NCBI GenBank assembly: GCA_945889625.1
Contig: CAMDCE010000029.1
Span: 1-61,143, forward strand
Source: Asaia bogorensis
GTDB taxonomy: Bacteria > Pseudomonadota > Alphaproteobacteria > Reyranellales > Reyranellaceae
Reading direction: 5' to 3'
Length of the DNA stretch: 61,143 nt
The notes below the pieces were generated by a model, which did not search any database, was not told the origin of the DNA, and saw only the letters and a list, made by a program, of their open reading frames with translations. Each line of letters begins with the position of its first letter. Position 1 is the first letter of the stretch. Made by a program: the position numbers and the translations under genes. This document shows positions 29,128-36,967 of this stretch, piece by piece.

Positions 29128-30493
29128 TGGTTGCAGGCAGGCTAGGAACGCGAGGCCGCGACGTCAATTGCGCAGCCTGACGCTGGTTGCCGTGCTTTTG
29201 CTGTCCGCTTGTGGCGGAAGTGAGACAGCACCCGAAAACCTGACCAATCCTACAGGCGTCGCCCCCAATCGGGCACCTCTCAATGCCCTGCTGCGCGGCG
29301 GCGTGGCCTTCGCCGCGGTGTCGGCCGACGAGAGCCGGGCGGCCGAGGTCGGGCGCGACATCCTGCAGAACGGTGGAAACGCCACCGACGCCGCAGTCGC
29401 CATGTATTTCGCCATGGCCGTCACCCTGCCATCGGCGGCGGGCCTCGGCGCATCGGGCGCTTGCGTGCTGCACAATTCCAAGAGCCGCGGCGCGGAGGCC
29501 TTCGTGTTCGCCCCGATCGCCGCGCCCGGCCCCATCAAGGGCGTGTCGTTCACCGTGCCGACCGGCGTGCGGGCCATGACGCTGATGCACATTCGCCACG
29601 GCCAGTTGCGCTGGGAGCACGCCGTCGCCTTGGCCGAGCGGATGGCGCGCGCCGGCGTGCCGGTATCGCGCGCACTTTCGCGCGATCTGCAGGCCGGAGC
29701 GTCGATGCTGGGCTCCGACGGCGAAGCGCGCCGTATCTTCGGCAAAGGCAGCGGCACAGCGGTGACGGAGGGTGAAAACTGGGCGCAATCGGACCTCGCT
29801 GCCACCCTGGGCGTGATCCGCTTGCGTGGCGGCGCCGAATTCTTCTCGGGCAGTTTCGCGCGCCTGCTGTCGGAGCAGATCGCGCAGATGGGCGGCAGCC
29901 TGCCGCTCGACACGCTGCGCAATTCAATCCCGCAATCGGGCCCACCGGCGGGCCAAAGCCATGGCGGCTATCGCGTCTATGTCGCGCCGCCGCCGATGGC
30001 CGGCGCCAGCGTGCTCGCCGGCTGGAACGGCCAGCCGGCGCCGCCGGCTACGGGTGCGCCGACCAATTCGAACGGCATCTCGGGCTTCGCGGCGATCGAC
30101 GCGAAGGGCGGCGCCGCCGCCTGCAGCCTGTCGATGGGGCAGCTCTTCGGCGCCCGCATCGTCGTCCCCGGCACCGGTATCCTGCTGGGGGCGCTGACCG
30201 CCGACAGCACGGCCATCAGCCCGATGGTCATCGGCAATCCCGGCAACGGCGAGGTCATGTTCGCCGGAGCCGGCGGCGGTTCGCCCAACGCCGCCTATGC
30301 GACCGGCGCGGTGGCGCGCGCCGCGATCCAGGACAGGAAGCTCGTTGCCGCCGTACTCGCCGCGCGCGGCGGCCAGGGCGGCTACGTCAACGCCATTGCC
30401 TGTCCCGACGGCATCAGGAGCGGCGGCTCGACCTGCCAGGGCGGAATCGATCCGGCCGGGTCGGGGCTGGCGCTGCTCGCCACCCCGCGCTGA
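29102..30493 (+). CDS. Gamma-glutamyltransferase-like lipoprotein, nucleophile missing
   Basis: About 463 residues. The N-terminus has a lipobox (LLLSACGG), so the mature protein should be lipid-anchored. The body is GGT-like: GRDILQNGGNATDAAVAMYFAMAVTLPSAAGLGASG matches the large subunit, and GFAAIDAKGGAAACSLSMGQLFGA and GAGGGSPNA match the small subunit. In active enzymes the small subunit begins TTHYSVVD; here the aligned residues are ISGFAAID (Ile about 326, Ser about 327), so the nucleophilic threonine is absent. It is also shorter than E. coli Ggt. A TTG at 29168 would give a more canonical lipoprotein signal and avoid overlap with the M48 gene. It may be a non-catalytic homologue. Confidence 0.75.
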   Translation: MMRLDTADIGCRQARNARPRRQLRSLTLVAVLLLSACGGSETAPENLTNPTGVAPNRAPLNALLRGGVAFAAVSADESRAAEVGRDILQNGGNATDAAVAMYFAMAVTLPSAAGLGASGACVLHNSKSRGAEAFVFAPIAAPGPIKGVSFTVPTGVRAMTLMHIRHGQLRWEHAVALAERMARAGVPVSRALSRDLQAGASMLGSDGEARRIFGKGSGTAVTEGENWAQSDLAATLGVIRLRGGAEFFSGSFARLLSEQIAQMGGSLPLDTLRNSIPQSGPPAGQSHGGYRVYVAPPPMAGASVLAGWNGQPAPPATGAPTNSNGISGFAAIDAKGGAAACSLSMGQLFGARIVVPGTGILLGALTADSTAISPMVIGNPGNGEVMFAGAGGGSPNAAYATGAVARAAIQDRKLVAAVLAARGGQGGYVNAIACPDGIRSGGSTCQGGIDPAGSGLALLATPR

Positions 30494-30504
30494 GCGCGGC
30501 CGGC

Positions 30505-31656
30505 ATGGCGCACAAGGTGTCGCGCCGCGCGGCCGCGGTCGATCCGTTCATTGTCATGGACGTGATGGCGGCTGCCGCCGAGAAGGAGGCCGCCGGCGAG
30601 AGCGTCATCCATCTCGAGGTCGGTCAGCCCAGCACGCCCGCGCCCAAGGGAGCGCTGGCCGCTGCACATGCCGCACTCGACGCCGACCGCATCGGCTATG
30701 TCGCGGCGTTGGGCATCCCGAGCCTGCGCGAGCGCATCGCGCGGCACTATCGCGATGCCTACGGAGCGCAAGTGCCGGCCGAGCGGGTGATCGTGACGAC
30801 CGGCTCCTCGGGCGGCTTTCCGCTGGCCTTTCTCGCAAGCTTCGATGCCGGCGACAGGGTGGCGCTGGCGGCGCCTGGCTACCCCGCCTACCGCAACATC
30901 CTGGCGGCCCTCAATCTCGAGGCGGTGGACCTGCCGACCTCCGCCGCCGACCGCTTCCAGCCGACCGTCGACGCCCTGGAGAAAGCCGGGCCCATCTCCG
31001 GCCTGATCGTGGCGAGCCCGTCCAATCCCACCGGCACCATGGTGACGCACGCCGAGCTTGGCGCGTTGGCCAAATGGTGCGACGGCCGGGGCGTGCGGTT
31101 GATCTCCGACGAGATCTATCACGGCATCGTCTACGACGGGCAGGCTGCGTCGGCGGTCGAGGTCTCCGACACGGCCATCGTGGTCAACAGCTTCTCGAAA
31201 TATTTCTCGATGACCGGCTGGCGTGTCGGCTGGCTGGTCGTGCCGCCCGACCTGGTGCGGCCGATCGAGCGGCTGGCGCAGAATTTCTTCATCTCCGTGC
31301 CGACGCTCAGCCAGTACGCAGCACTTGCGGCCTTCGAGTGCCGCGATGAGCTCGACGGCCATGTCCGGCGTTACAAGGCCAATCGTGACCTGCTGATGGC
31401 AGGCCTGCCGTCAGTCGGTCTCGACCGCCTCGCGCCGGCGCAGGGTGCGTTCTATCTCTATGCCGACGTCGCCCATCTGACGAATGACAGCCGCGATTTC
31501 TGCCGCCGCATGCTCAGCGAGGCCGGTGTCGCCACGACGCCGGGCGTCGATTTCGACCGGGCGCGCGGCGCCGGCACGTTGCGCATCTCCTTCGCCGGCT
31601 CGACGGCCGAGATGGAAGAGGCGGTGCAACGCCTGAAGGCGTGGCGACGGGATTGA
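30505..31656 (+). CDS. PLP-dependent class I/II aminotransferase
   Basis: A 383-residue fold-type I aminotransferase. The PLP lysine is in NSFSKYFSMTGWRVGW (Lys about 232), with the conserved SPSNPTG motif, DEIYHG and an arginine in LRISFAGS that binds the substrate carboxylate. It resembles aspartate- or aromatic-type aminotransferases, but the substrate cannot be read. It starts 12 bases after the GGT-like gene and may share its transcript. An NTF2-like gene converges 10 bases downstream. Confidence 0.9.
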   Translation: MAHKVSRRAAAVDPFIVMDVMAAAAEKEAAGESVIHLEVGQPSTPAPKGALAAAHAALDADRIGYVAALGIPSLRERIARHYRDAYGAQVPAERVIVTTGSSGGFPLAFLASFDAGDRVALAAPGYPAYRNILAALNLEAVDLPTSAADRFQPTVDALEKAGPISGLIVASPSNPTGTMVTHAELGALAKWCDGRGVRLISDEIYHGIVYDGQAASAVEVSDTAIVVNSFSKYFSMTGWRVGWLVVPPDLVRPIERLAQNFFISVPTLSQYAALAAFECRDELDGHVRRYKANRDLLMAGLPSVGLDRLAPAQGAFYLYADVAHLTNDSRDFCRRMLSEAGVATTPGVDFDRARGAGTLRISFAGSTAEMEEAVQRLKAWRRD

Positions 31657-31665
31657 GGAGCGCCG

Positions 31666-32136
31666 TCAGTGCAGCTTGCGGCGGTCGCGCGTCGGTGCGG
31701 CGGCGGTAGCGGCCGGCCGCGTCTCGAGCGGCGGCACCGGGCCGGAATGGTGTCCCACCATGTGCCAGCCGTCGGCAAGGCGCACGAAGCTGTTGGTCGC
31801 CATGAGCTGGCCCTCGGCCAGGATCTCGCGGCAGACCACGAGGGCGAGGCCGGGGCGTCCCACCACCCATTCAGCCGTACAGCGCACGCGAGGCGACTCG
31901 GGATGCTGCAGGATGGCGCGCCAGCTTGCGATGATGTCGGCCCGCTCGTGCAGCGGCGCCCGGCCGGGATGCAGGCAGACCATGGCACCGGTCGGCGCCC
32001 AGACGAGGTCCATCGCCGCGAGATCGCGATCGTTGAAGGCACGGTAGAAGGCGCGGTTGGCCGCCACGACGGCGTCGCGTTCCTCGTCGTCGAACTCCGC
32101 CAGGAGAGGCGGCAGGCGGGGCGGGCGGCGGGGCAT
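31666..32136 (-). CDS. NTF2/SnoaL-like family protein
   Basis: A 156-residue protein with the NTF2-like cone fold pattern: an N-terminal helix (AVVAANRAFYRAFNDRDLAAMDLVWAP), a beta hairpin region (MVCLHPGRAPLHERADIIASWRAIL) and C-terminal strands (ATNSFVRLADGWHMVGHHSGPV). Proteins of this kind are often small ligand-binding or SnoaL/YybH-like proteins; no catalytic role can be assigned. The frame ends in an Ala/Arg-rich tail. It is divergent from the acyl-CoA dehydrogenase genes. Confidence 0.8.
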   Translation of the reverse strand: MPRRPPRLPPLLAEFDDEERDAVVAANRAFYRAFNDRDLAAMDLVWAPTGAMVCLHPGRAPLHERADIIASWRAILQHPESPRVRCTAEWVVGRPGLALVVCREILAEGQLMATNSFVRLADGWHMVGHHSGPVPPLETRPAATAAAPTRDRRKLH

Positions 32137-32212
32137 TCGACCCTCGAAACTCGGTGGTTGCGCGGCCTAGGATTAGCCGACACAGAAGACGCATCCAACC
32201 GCCGAGAACACC

Positions 32213-33370
32213 ATGTCCATCCCCAAGCTGGAATTTCCGCCCTTTCACCTGCCGCTCGAGGCCGAGGTGTTGCGCGGCGAGGTGCGGCAGTTCCTCAAGA
32301 CGACGCTGCCCAAGCTCAAGACCGAGGACCGCTTCTCGAGCTGGAACACGCGCTCGCCTGAGTTCAGCCAGGCGTTGGGCAAGAAGGGCTGGATCGGCAT
32401 CACCTGGCCCAAGCAGTATGGCGGCAGCGAGCGCTCTTTCCTCGACCGCTACGTCGTCACCGAAGAGCTGCTGGGCAACGGCGCGCCGGCCGGTGCGCAC
32501 TGGGTGGCCGACCGCCAGTCGGGTCCGCTGCTGCTGCGCTTCGGCAACGAGGACCAGCGCCAGTCGATCCTGCCGCGCATCACCAAGGGCGAGTGCTATT
32601 TCTCGATCGGCATGAGCGAGCCCGACTCCGGTTCCGATCTTGCCTCGGTGCGCACCCGCGCCGAGCCGATCCCGGGCGGCTTCAGGGTCAACGGCACCAA
32701 GGTCTGGACCTCGGGCGCGCACCGCAATCACTACTGCATCACGCTGGTGCGCACCTCGGGCCAGCACGGCGACCGTCACAAGGGGTTGAGCCAGCTTCTG
32801 ATCGATCTCAAGCTGCCTGGAATCACGATACGCCCGATCATCAATCTCGCCGGCCGCCACGACTGGAACGAGGTGACGTTCAACGACTGTTTTGTCCCCG
32901 AGGGTGCGCTGATCGGCAACGAGGGCGACGGCTGGCTGCAGGTCACCAGCGAGCTTGCCTTCGAACGCAGCGGTCCGGAGCGCTTCATGCAGAACTTCCA
33001 CGTGCTGCGCGAGCTGGTGCGGGTGCTCGGCCGCCAGCCGGCCAAGCGCGCCGCCGCCATCCTCGGCCGCATCATCGCCCGCCTGTGGACCCTGCGGCAG
33101 ATGTCGGTCGCCGTCGCCGGCATGATGCAGGGTGGCAAGTCGCCGGCGATCGAGGCGGCGCTGGTCAAGGATCTCGGCACCATCTACCAGCAGGACCTGC
33201 CGGAGATCGCCCGCGTGCTTGCCGAATCGGACGCCACGACCGAGGAGGACATGGCCGATTTTCTCGACGTCGCGCAGTACGCCACCATGATGGCGCCGTC
33301 GTACACGATCCAGGGCGGCACCACCCAGGTCCTGCGCGGCATTGTCGCCCGCGGCCTGGGTTTGCGCTGA
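32213..33370 (+). CDS. Acyl-CoA dehydrogenase, large member of a pair
   Basis: A 385-residue flavoprotein with ACAD signatures: GWIGITWPKQYGG, GECYFSIGMSEPDSGSDLASVRTRA and NGTKVWTSGAHR in the FAD-binding middle domain, and the C-terminal helical domain ending YTIQGGTTQVLRGIVARGLG. In typical enzymes the loop before the last helix carries the catalytic Glu (YEGT); here it reads IQGGT, so the base is not at the usual place. Together with the adjacent second ACAD this suggests a heteromeric enzyme such as those acting on bulky acyl-CoAs. Confidence 0.88.
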   Translation: MSIPKLEFPPFHLPLEAEVLRGEVRQFLKTTLPKLKTEDRFSSWNTRSPEFSQALGKKGWIGITWPKQYGGSERSFLDRYVVTEELLGNGAPAGAHWVADRQSGPLLLRFGNEDQRQSILPRITKGECYFSIGMSEPDSGSDLASVRTRAEPIPGGFRVNGTKVWTSGAHRNHYCITLVRTSGQHGDRHKGLSQLLIDLKLPGITIRPIINLAGRHDWNEVTFNDCFVPEGALIGNEGDGWLQVTSELAFERSGPERFMQNFHVLRELVRVLGRQPAKRAAAILGRIIARLWTLRQMSVAVAGMMQGGKSPAIEAALVKDLGTIYQQDLPEIARVLAESDATTEEDMADFLDVAQYATMMAPSYTIQGGTTQVLRGIVARGLGLR

Positions 33371-33382
33371 AGGAGACCGACG

Positions 33383-34426
33383 ATGGACCGCGAAACGCGC
33401 GACATGCTGCTCGACACCGCCGGTCGCTTCTTCACCGAGCGCTCCGGCAAGGACGTGGTGAACGGGGTGGAGAAGGGCGTGTGGCCGGCCGATTTCTGGC
33501 AGGAGATCGAAGAGATGGGCCTGCCGCTGATCGCCGTGCCGGAAGACAAGGGCGGCGCCGGCGGCACGTTGGGCGACATGATGGCGCTGCTGCGTCTTGC
33601 CGGATCGCACGCCGTGCCGGTGCCGCTCGCCGAGACGGCGCTGGGAAATCTGCTGATCGCGTCGGCCGGCGGCACGCCCGCCAGCAGCCCCGCGGCCCTG
33701 GTGCTGGGCAAGCTCAGGCTCGCGGGCGGGCGCATCAGCGGCCGGGTCGAGCGCGTGCCCTTCGCCGGCGTCGCCGACCGCTTTGTCGCGGTCGTCGGCG
33801 GCGTTCTGGTCGTGGTTGCCAAGGCCAATGCCAAGGTCACGCCCAAGCCCAGCCCTGCCGGCGAGCCCTACGGCATGGTGAGCTTCGACAACGCGGTTTG
33901 CGAATTCGCCGCGGTATCGGGGGCAACCGAGGAGCGCGCGCTCGAGCTCGCCGCCTTGATGCGTGCCATGCAGATGGCGGGTGCTGCCGACAGGGTGCTG
34001 GCGACGACCGTCGAATATTCCAAGCAGCGCGTGCAGTTCGGCCGCTCGATCTCGACCTTCCAGGCGATCCAGCACATGCTGGCCGAGCTCGCCAGTTGCG
34101 TGGCCGCCACCATCGCCTCGGCCGAAGCGGCCGCGCGCGACGCCGACGAGGGCGGGCTGGCCGATGGTGGCCATTTCTCGATCGCCGCCGCCAAGACCCA
34201 GGCCTCCGATTTCGCCCAACGGATCGCGGCCATCGCGCACCAGTCGATGGGCGCCATGGGCTTCACCCACGAGCACATCCTGCACCATTACACGAGACGG
34301 CTCTGGGTGTGGCGCCGCGACTTCGGCAGCGAAAGCTTCTGGGGCACCAAGATCGGCGAGGCCTACGCCAAGGCCGGCCCGCAGGCTCTGTGGTCCTCGC
34401 TCAGCACCAGCCAGTACGCCGCCTAG
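33383..34426 (+). CDS. Acyl-CoA dehydrogenase, small member of a pair
   Basis: A 347-residue ACAD-like protein starting 12 bases after the first. It keeps the C-terminal helical features (VEYSKQRVQFGRSISTFQAIQHMLAELA and HQSMGAMGFTHEHILHHYTRRLWVWRRDFG) but its middle FAD-binding domain is shortened, with low similarity to the first gene. Pairs like this form alpha2beta2 enzymes in actinobacterial steroid and related alphaproteobacterial pathways. The substrate is not known; no CoA ligase or hydratase is next to it. Confidence 0.85.
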   Translation: MDRETRDMLLDTAGRFFTERSGKDVVNGVEKGVWPADFWQEIEEMGLPLIAVPEDKGGAGGTLGDMMALLRLAGSHAVPVPLAETALGNLLIASAGGTPASSPAALVLGKLRLAGGRISGRVERVPFAGVADRFVAVVGGVLVVVAKANAKVTPKPSPAGEPYGMVSFDNAVCEFAAVSGATEERALELAALMRAMQMAGAADRVLATTVEYSKQRVQFGRSISTFQAIQHMLAELASCVAATIASAEAAARDADEGGLADGGHFSIAAAKTQASDFAQRIAAIAHQSMGAMGFTHEHILHHYTRRLWVWRRDFGSESFWGTKIGEAYAKAGPQALWSSLSTSQYAA

Positions 34427-34454
34427 AACGTATATCGTCCGACGTGCCGGCAGT

Positions 34455-34886
34455 TCACATCTTGACCGGCGGTCGCCCGAGCCGAGGTCGTGTGCGAGGT
34501 GGGGACTTTGACGTGAACTCGGCCTGCTTCTCGATCCATCGGTAGGCTTGCGTGACCTGCTCGAACACCTGCATCGGCCTGTCCGCAACGGCCAGCATGC
34601 CGAAGGTTCGGGCCAGCCTCTTGCCTTTGCCCGGCGCCAAGACGACCGCCAGTGGCCCCATCTCGCCTGACATATGCAACGCCCGCATGCGCACGCCGAG
34701 GGGCAGCAGATCGTCGGCGGTCATTGCCGTAGCGCCCTTGCTGGCGTCGAACAGCTTTCGATAGGTCAGGGCCTGGTTGGCGATGATCGCGTCGAGGTAA
34801 TTCTCCACATCGACGCGTGTCACCTCGCCGTCGGCCACCGCGACCATCAGGTGGTTTTCAGTGTCGATCGTCCAAGCCAGAGACAT
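34455..34886 (-). CDS. Conserved hypothetical protein, STAS/SpoIIAA-like
   Basis: A 143-residue soluble protein that starts SLAWTIDTENHLMVAVADGEVTRVDVENYLDAI and contains LFDASKGATAMTADDLLPLGVRMR. The alternation of strand, helix and DASK turn resembles SpoIIAA-like or STAS-fold proteins common in proteobacteria, but no regulated partner is evident. The basic Pro/Arg-rich tail is probably disordered. It converges with the ACAD gene 28 bases away. Confidence 0.65.
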   Translation of the reverse strand: MSLAWTIDTENHLMVAVADGEVTRVDVENYLDAIIANQALTYRKLFDASKGATAMTADDLLPLGVRMRALHMSGEMGPLAVVLAPGKGKRLARTFGMLAVADRPMQVFEQVTQAYRWIEKQAEFTSKSPPRTRPRLGRPPVKM

Positions 34887-35303
34887 GGCTTTGTGTGCCA
34901 GCCGGCGGCAGGAAAGGCCATGAGATTTGCCAGCTGTCTGGCGGAATTTCGTTCCTCGGCCTCGGGCTTGTCCCTAACGTCGGCGCCAAGGTCCCACCGC
35001 GGACCACCGTCCAGCGCAAAGCGGGCGATGACTGACAGGGAGGCAACGATGAACGCAAGGAAGACACTCCGCGAACGAGACTAGGTCCAAGCCATCCAGA
35101 GCCGGATGATCGCCCATCCTTTCAGGGGCGACGTCCGGGCAAGACGCTCGACTGGTCCGCCGCGAAGCCCGAAGGCTTTTCGCGCAACTCGGCGCACCCG
35201 TCAGCACACATTCGGTGGATGCCGCCCTCTGGGGCGACGTCCGGTGACGACGACTCCGAAAGTGAAATCGGGACTCTGTGAAAAAGTCCAATGGGAGGCA
35301 ACG
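34887..35303. other. Intergenic region with a duplicated leader segment
   Basis: No convincing gene. GGGAGGCAACGATG occurs twice: at 35039-35052, leading an 11-codon frame (35049-35084) that ends at TAG, and at 35293-35306, where it is the ribosome-binding site and start of the first ABC binding protein. The 13-mer GGGGCGACGTCCG also occurs twice, near 35127 and 35229. The region looks like the trace of a tandem duplication of the leader of a binding-protein gene. The frame is open across part of it, but codon use and length do not support an extra gene. Confidence 0.5.
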
Positions 35304-36911
35304 ATGGGCGGGAAGACAACTACCGACTCTTTCGACGGCCGAGGCAACGGCAAGAACGCGCGTGGCGCAGTGCCGTCCGGCCTCACCCGTCGCGACCTGT
35401 TCGCGCTTTCGGCGTTGGGGATCGCCGCGGCCGGACCGGGGACGGTACTGGCGGCGAGCCCTGAGGGCCAACTGACCTGGGCGGTGCATTTTTCGCTGGC
35501 ACCCACCTGGTTCGACCCGGCAGAGACGCCGGGAATGATCACGCCCTTCCTGCTGATGTACGCGTTGCACGACGCCATGGTGAAGCCGATGCCGGGCAAC
35601 GCCGCCGAGCCGTGCCTGGCGGAAGCCTGGAAGATGGCGCCGGACGGGCTCAGCTACGAATTCACCGTGCGCGCAGGCGCGAAGTTCCACAACGGCGCGC
35701 CGGTGACGGCGGAGGATGTGAAGTTCTCCTTCGAGCGCTATCGCGGCACCTCGGCGGCGCTGATGAAGGAACGGGTGGCGGCGGTGGAGACGCCGGATGC
35801 CAAGACCGTGCGCTTCGTGCTGAAGAAGCCGTGGCCTGATTTCCTGACATTCTACAGTTCGGCCACCGGCGCGGGCTGGATCGTGCCGAAGAAATACGTC
35901 CAGGAAGTGGGCGAGGACGGGTACAAGAAAGCGCCGATCGGCGCGGGACCGTACAAGTTCGTCTCCTTCACTCCCGGCGTCGAGTTGGTGGTCGAGGCCT
36001 TCGACGGCTATTGGCGCAAGACGCCCGCCGTGAAGCGTCTGGTCTTCAAGGTGGTGCCTGAGGAGGCGACGCGGCTGGCGGCGCTGAAGCGCGGCGAAGT
36101 CGATATCGCCTACTCGATCCGCGGCGAGCTGGCCGACGAATTGCGCAAGTCGCCGGGGCTGAGCCTGAAGCCGGTGGTGATCCAGGGCACGTTCTGGCTC
36201 TATTTCCCCGAACAATGGGATCCGAAATCGCCCTGGCACGACCAGCGCGTCCGCGAGGCGGCGCGGCTGGCCCTAGACTACAAGTCCATCTCCGACGCGC
36301 TGACGCTCGGCTATTCGCCGATCACCAACAGCATCATTCCTGACAGCTTCGACTTCTACTGGAAGGCGCCGGCGGCGGTGTACAACCTGGCGAAGGCCAA
36401 GCAGCTGCTGGCCGAAGCGGGGTTCCCCAAAGGCTTCGACGCCGGCGATTATTCCTGTGACGCCTCCTACTCCAATCTCGGCGAGGCGGTGCTCAACAAC
36501 CTCCAGGAAGTCGGCATCCGCGTGAAGCTGCGCCCACTGGAGCGCGCCGCCTTCTTCAGCGCCTACGCCGAGAAGAAGCTGAAGAACGTCATTCAAGCCG
36601 CCTCCGGCGCGTTCGGCAACGCCGCGACGCGTCTGGACGCCTTCGTGGTCAAGGGTGGCGCCTATGCCTACGGCAGCTACCCCGAGATCGATACGCTGTT
36701 CGCCGAGCAGGCGATCGAGCTCGACGTGGCCAAACGCACCAAGATCCTGCACCGCATCCAGCAGATGGTGCATGAGCGCAGCATGTACGCGCCGATCTGG
36801 CAACTCGCCTTCATCAACGGCCAGGGAAAGCGCGTCGGCGAATCTGGCCTCGGCTTGATCCGGGGCCATGCCTATTCCGCACCGTACGAGGACGTAACGC
36901 TCAAGAAGTAG
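35304..36911 (+). CDS. ABC transporter substrate-binding protein, family 5 (first copy)
   Basis: A 535-residue extracellular solute-binding protein of the peptide/nickel/opine family (SBP family 5). It has a Tat-type signal (TRRDLFALSALGIAA, about residues 28-48), then LTWAVHFSLAPTWFDPAETPG, LAEAWKMAPDGLSYEFTVRAGAKFHNGAPVTAEDVKFSFERY and GAGPYKFVSF. It is followed by a paralogue and by permease and ATPase genes. The frame is open from 35106, but the ATG at 35304 has GGGAGG five bases upstream. Ligand unknown: peptide, opine or similar. Confidence 0.92.
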   Translation: MGGKTTTDSFDGRGNGKNARGAVPSGLTRRDLFALSALGIAAAGPGTVLAASPEGQLTWAVHFSLAPTWFDPAETPGMITPFLLMYALHDAMVKPMPGNAAEPCLAEAWKMAPDGLSYEFTVRAGAKFHNGAPVTAEDVKFSFERYRGTSAALMKERVAAVETPDAKTVRFVLKKPWPDFLTFYSSATGAGWIVPKKYVQEVGEDGYKKAPIGAGPYKFVSFTPGVELVVEAFDGYWRKTPAVKRLVFKVVPEEATRLAALKRGEVDIAYSIRGELADELRKSPGLSLKPVVIQGTFWLYFPEQWDPKSPWHDQRVREAARLALDYKSISDALTLGYSPITNSIIPDSFDFYWKAPAAVYNLAKAKQLLAEAGFPKGFDAGDYSCDASYSNLGEAVLNNLQEVGIRVKLRPLERAAFFSAYAEKKLKNVIQAASGAFGNAATRLDAFVVKGGAYAYGSYPEIDTLFAEQAIELDVAKRTKILHRIQQMVHERSMYAPIWQLAFINGQGKRVGESGLGLIRGHAYSAPYEDVTLKK

Positions 36912-36967
36912 CACGACTGCGTCACCACCCGCGGGCCGCACAACCGCGGGCAACAGGGAGTAACCGC

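Noticed and set aside
31871..34588. A 905-codon open frame antisense to the acyl-CoA dehydrogenases
   Set aside because: Composition is Arg/Ala/Gly-rich without domains, and both sense-strand genes are clear.
34817..35035. A 72-residue frame with an SFLGLGL stretch resembling a DppC-type permease end
   Set aside because: The similarity is only a few residues, with no other permease features; it overlaps the gene at 34455-34886 in antisense.
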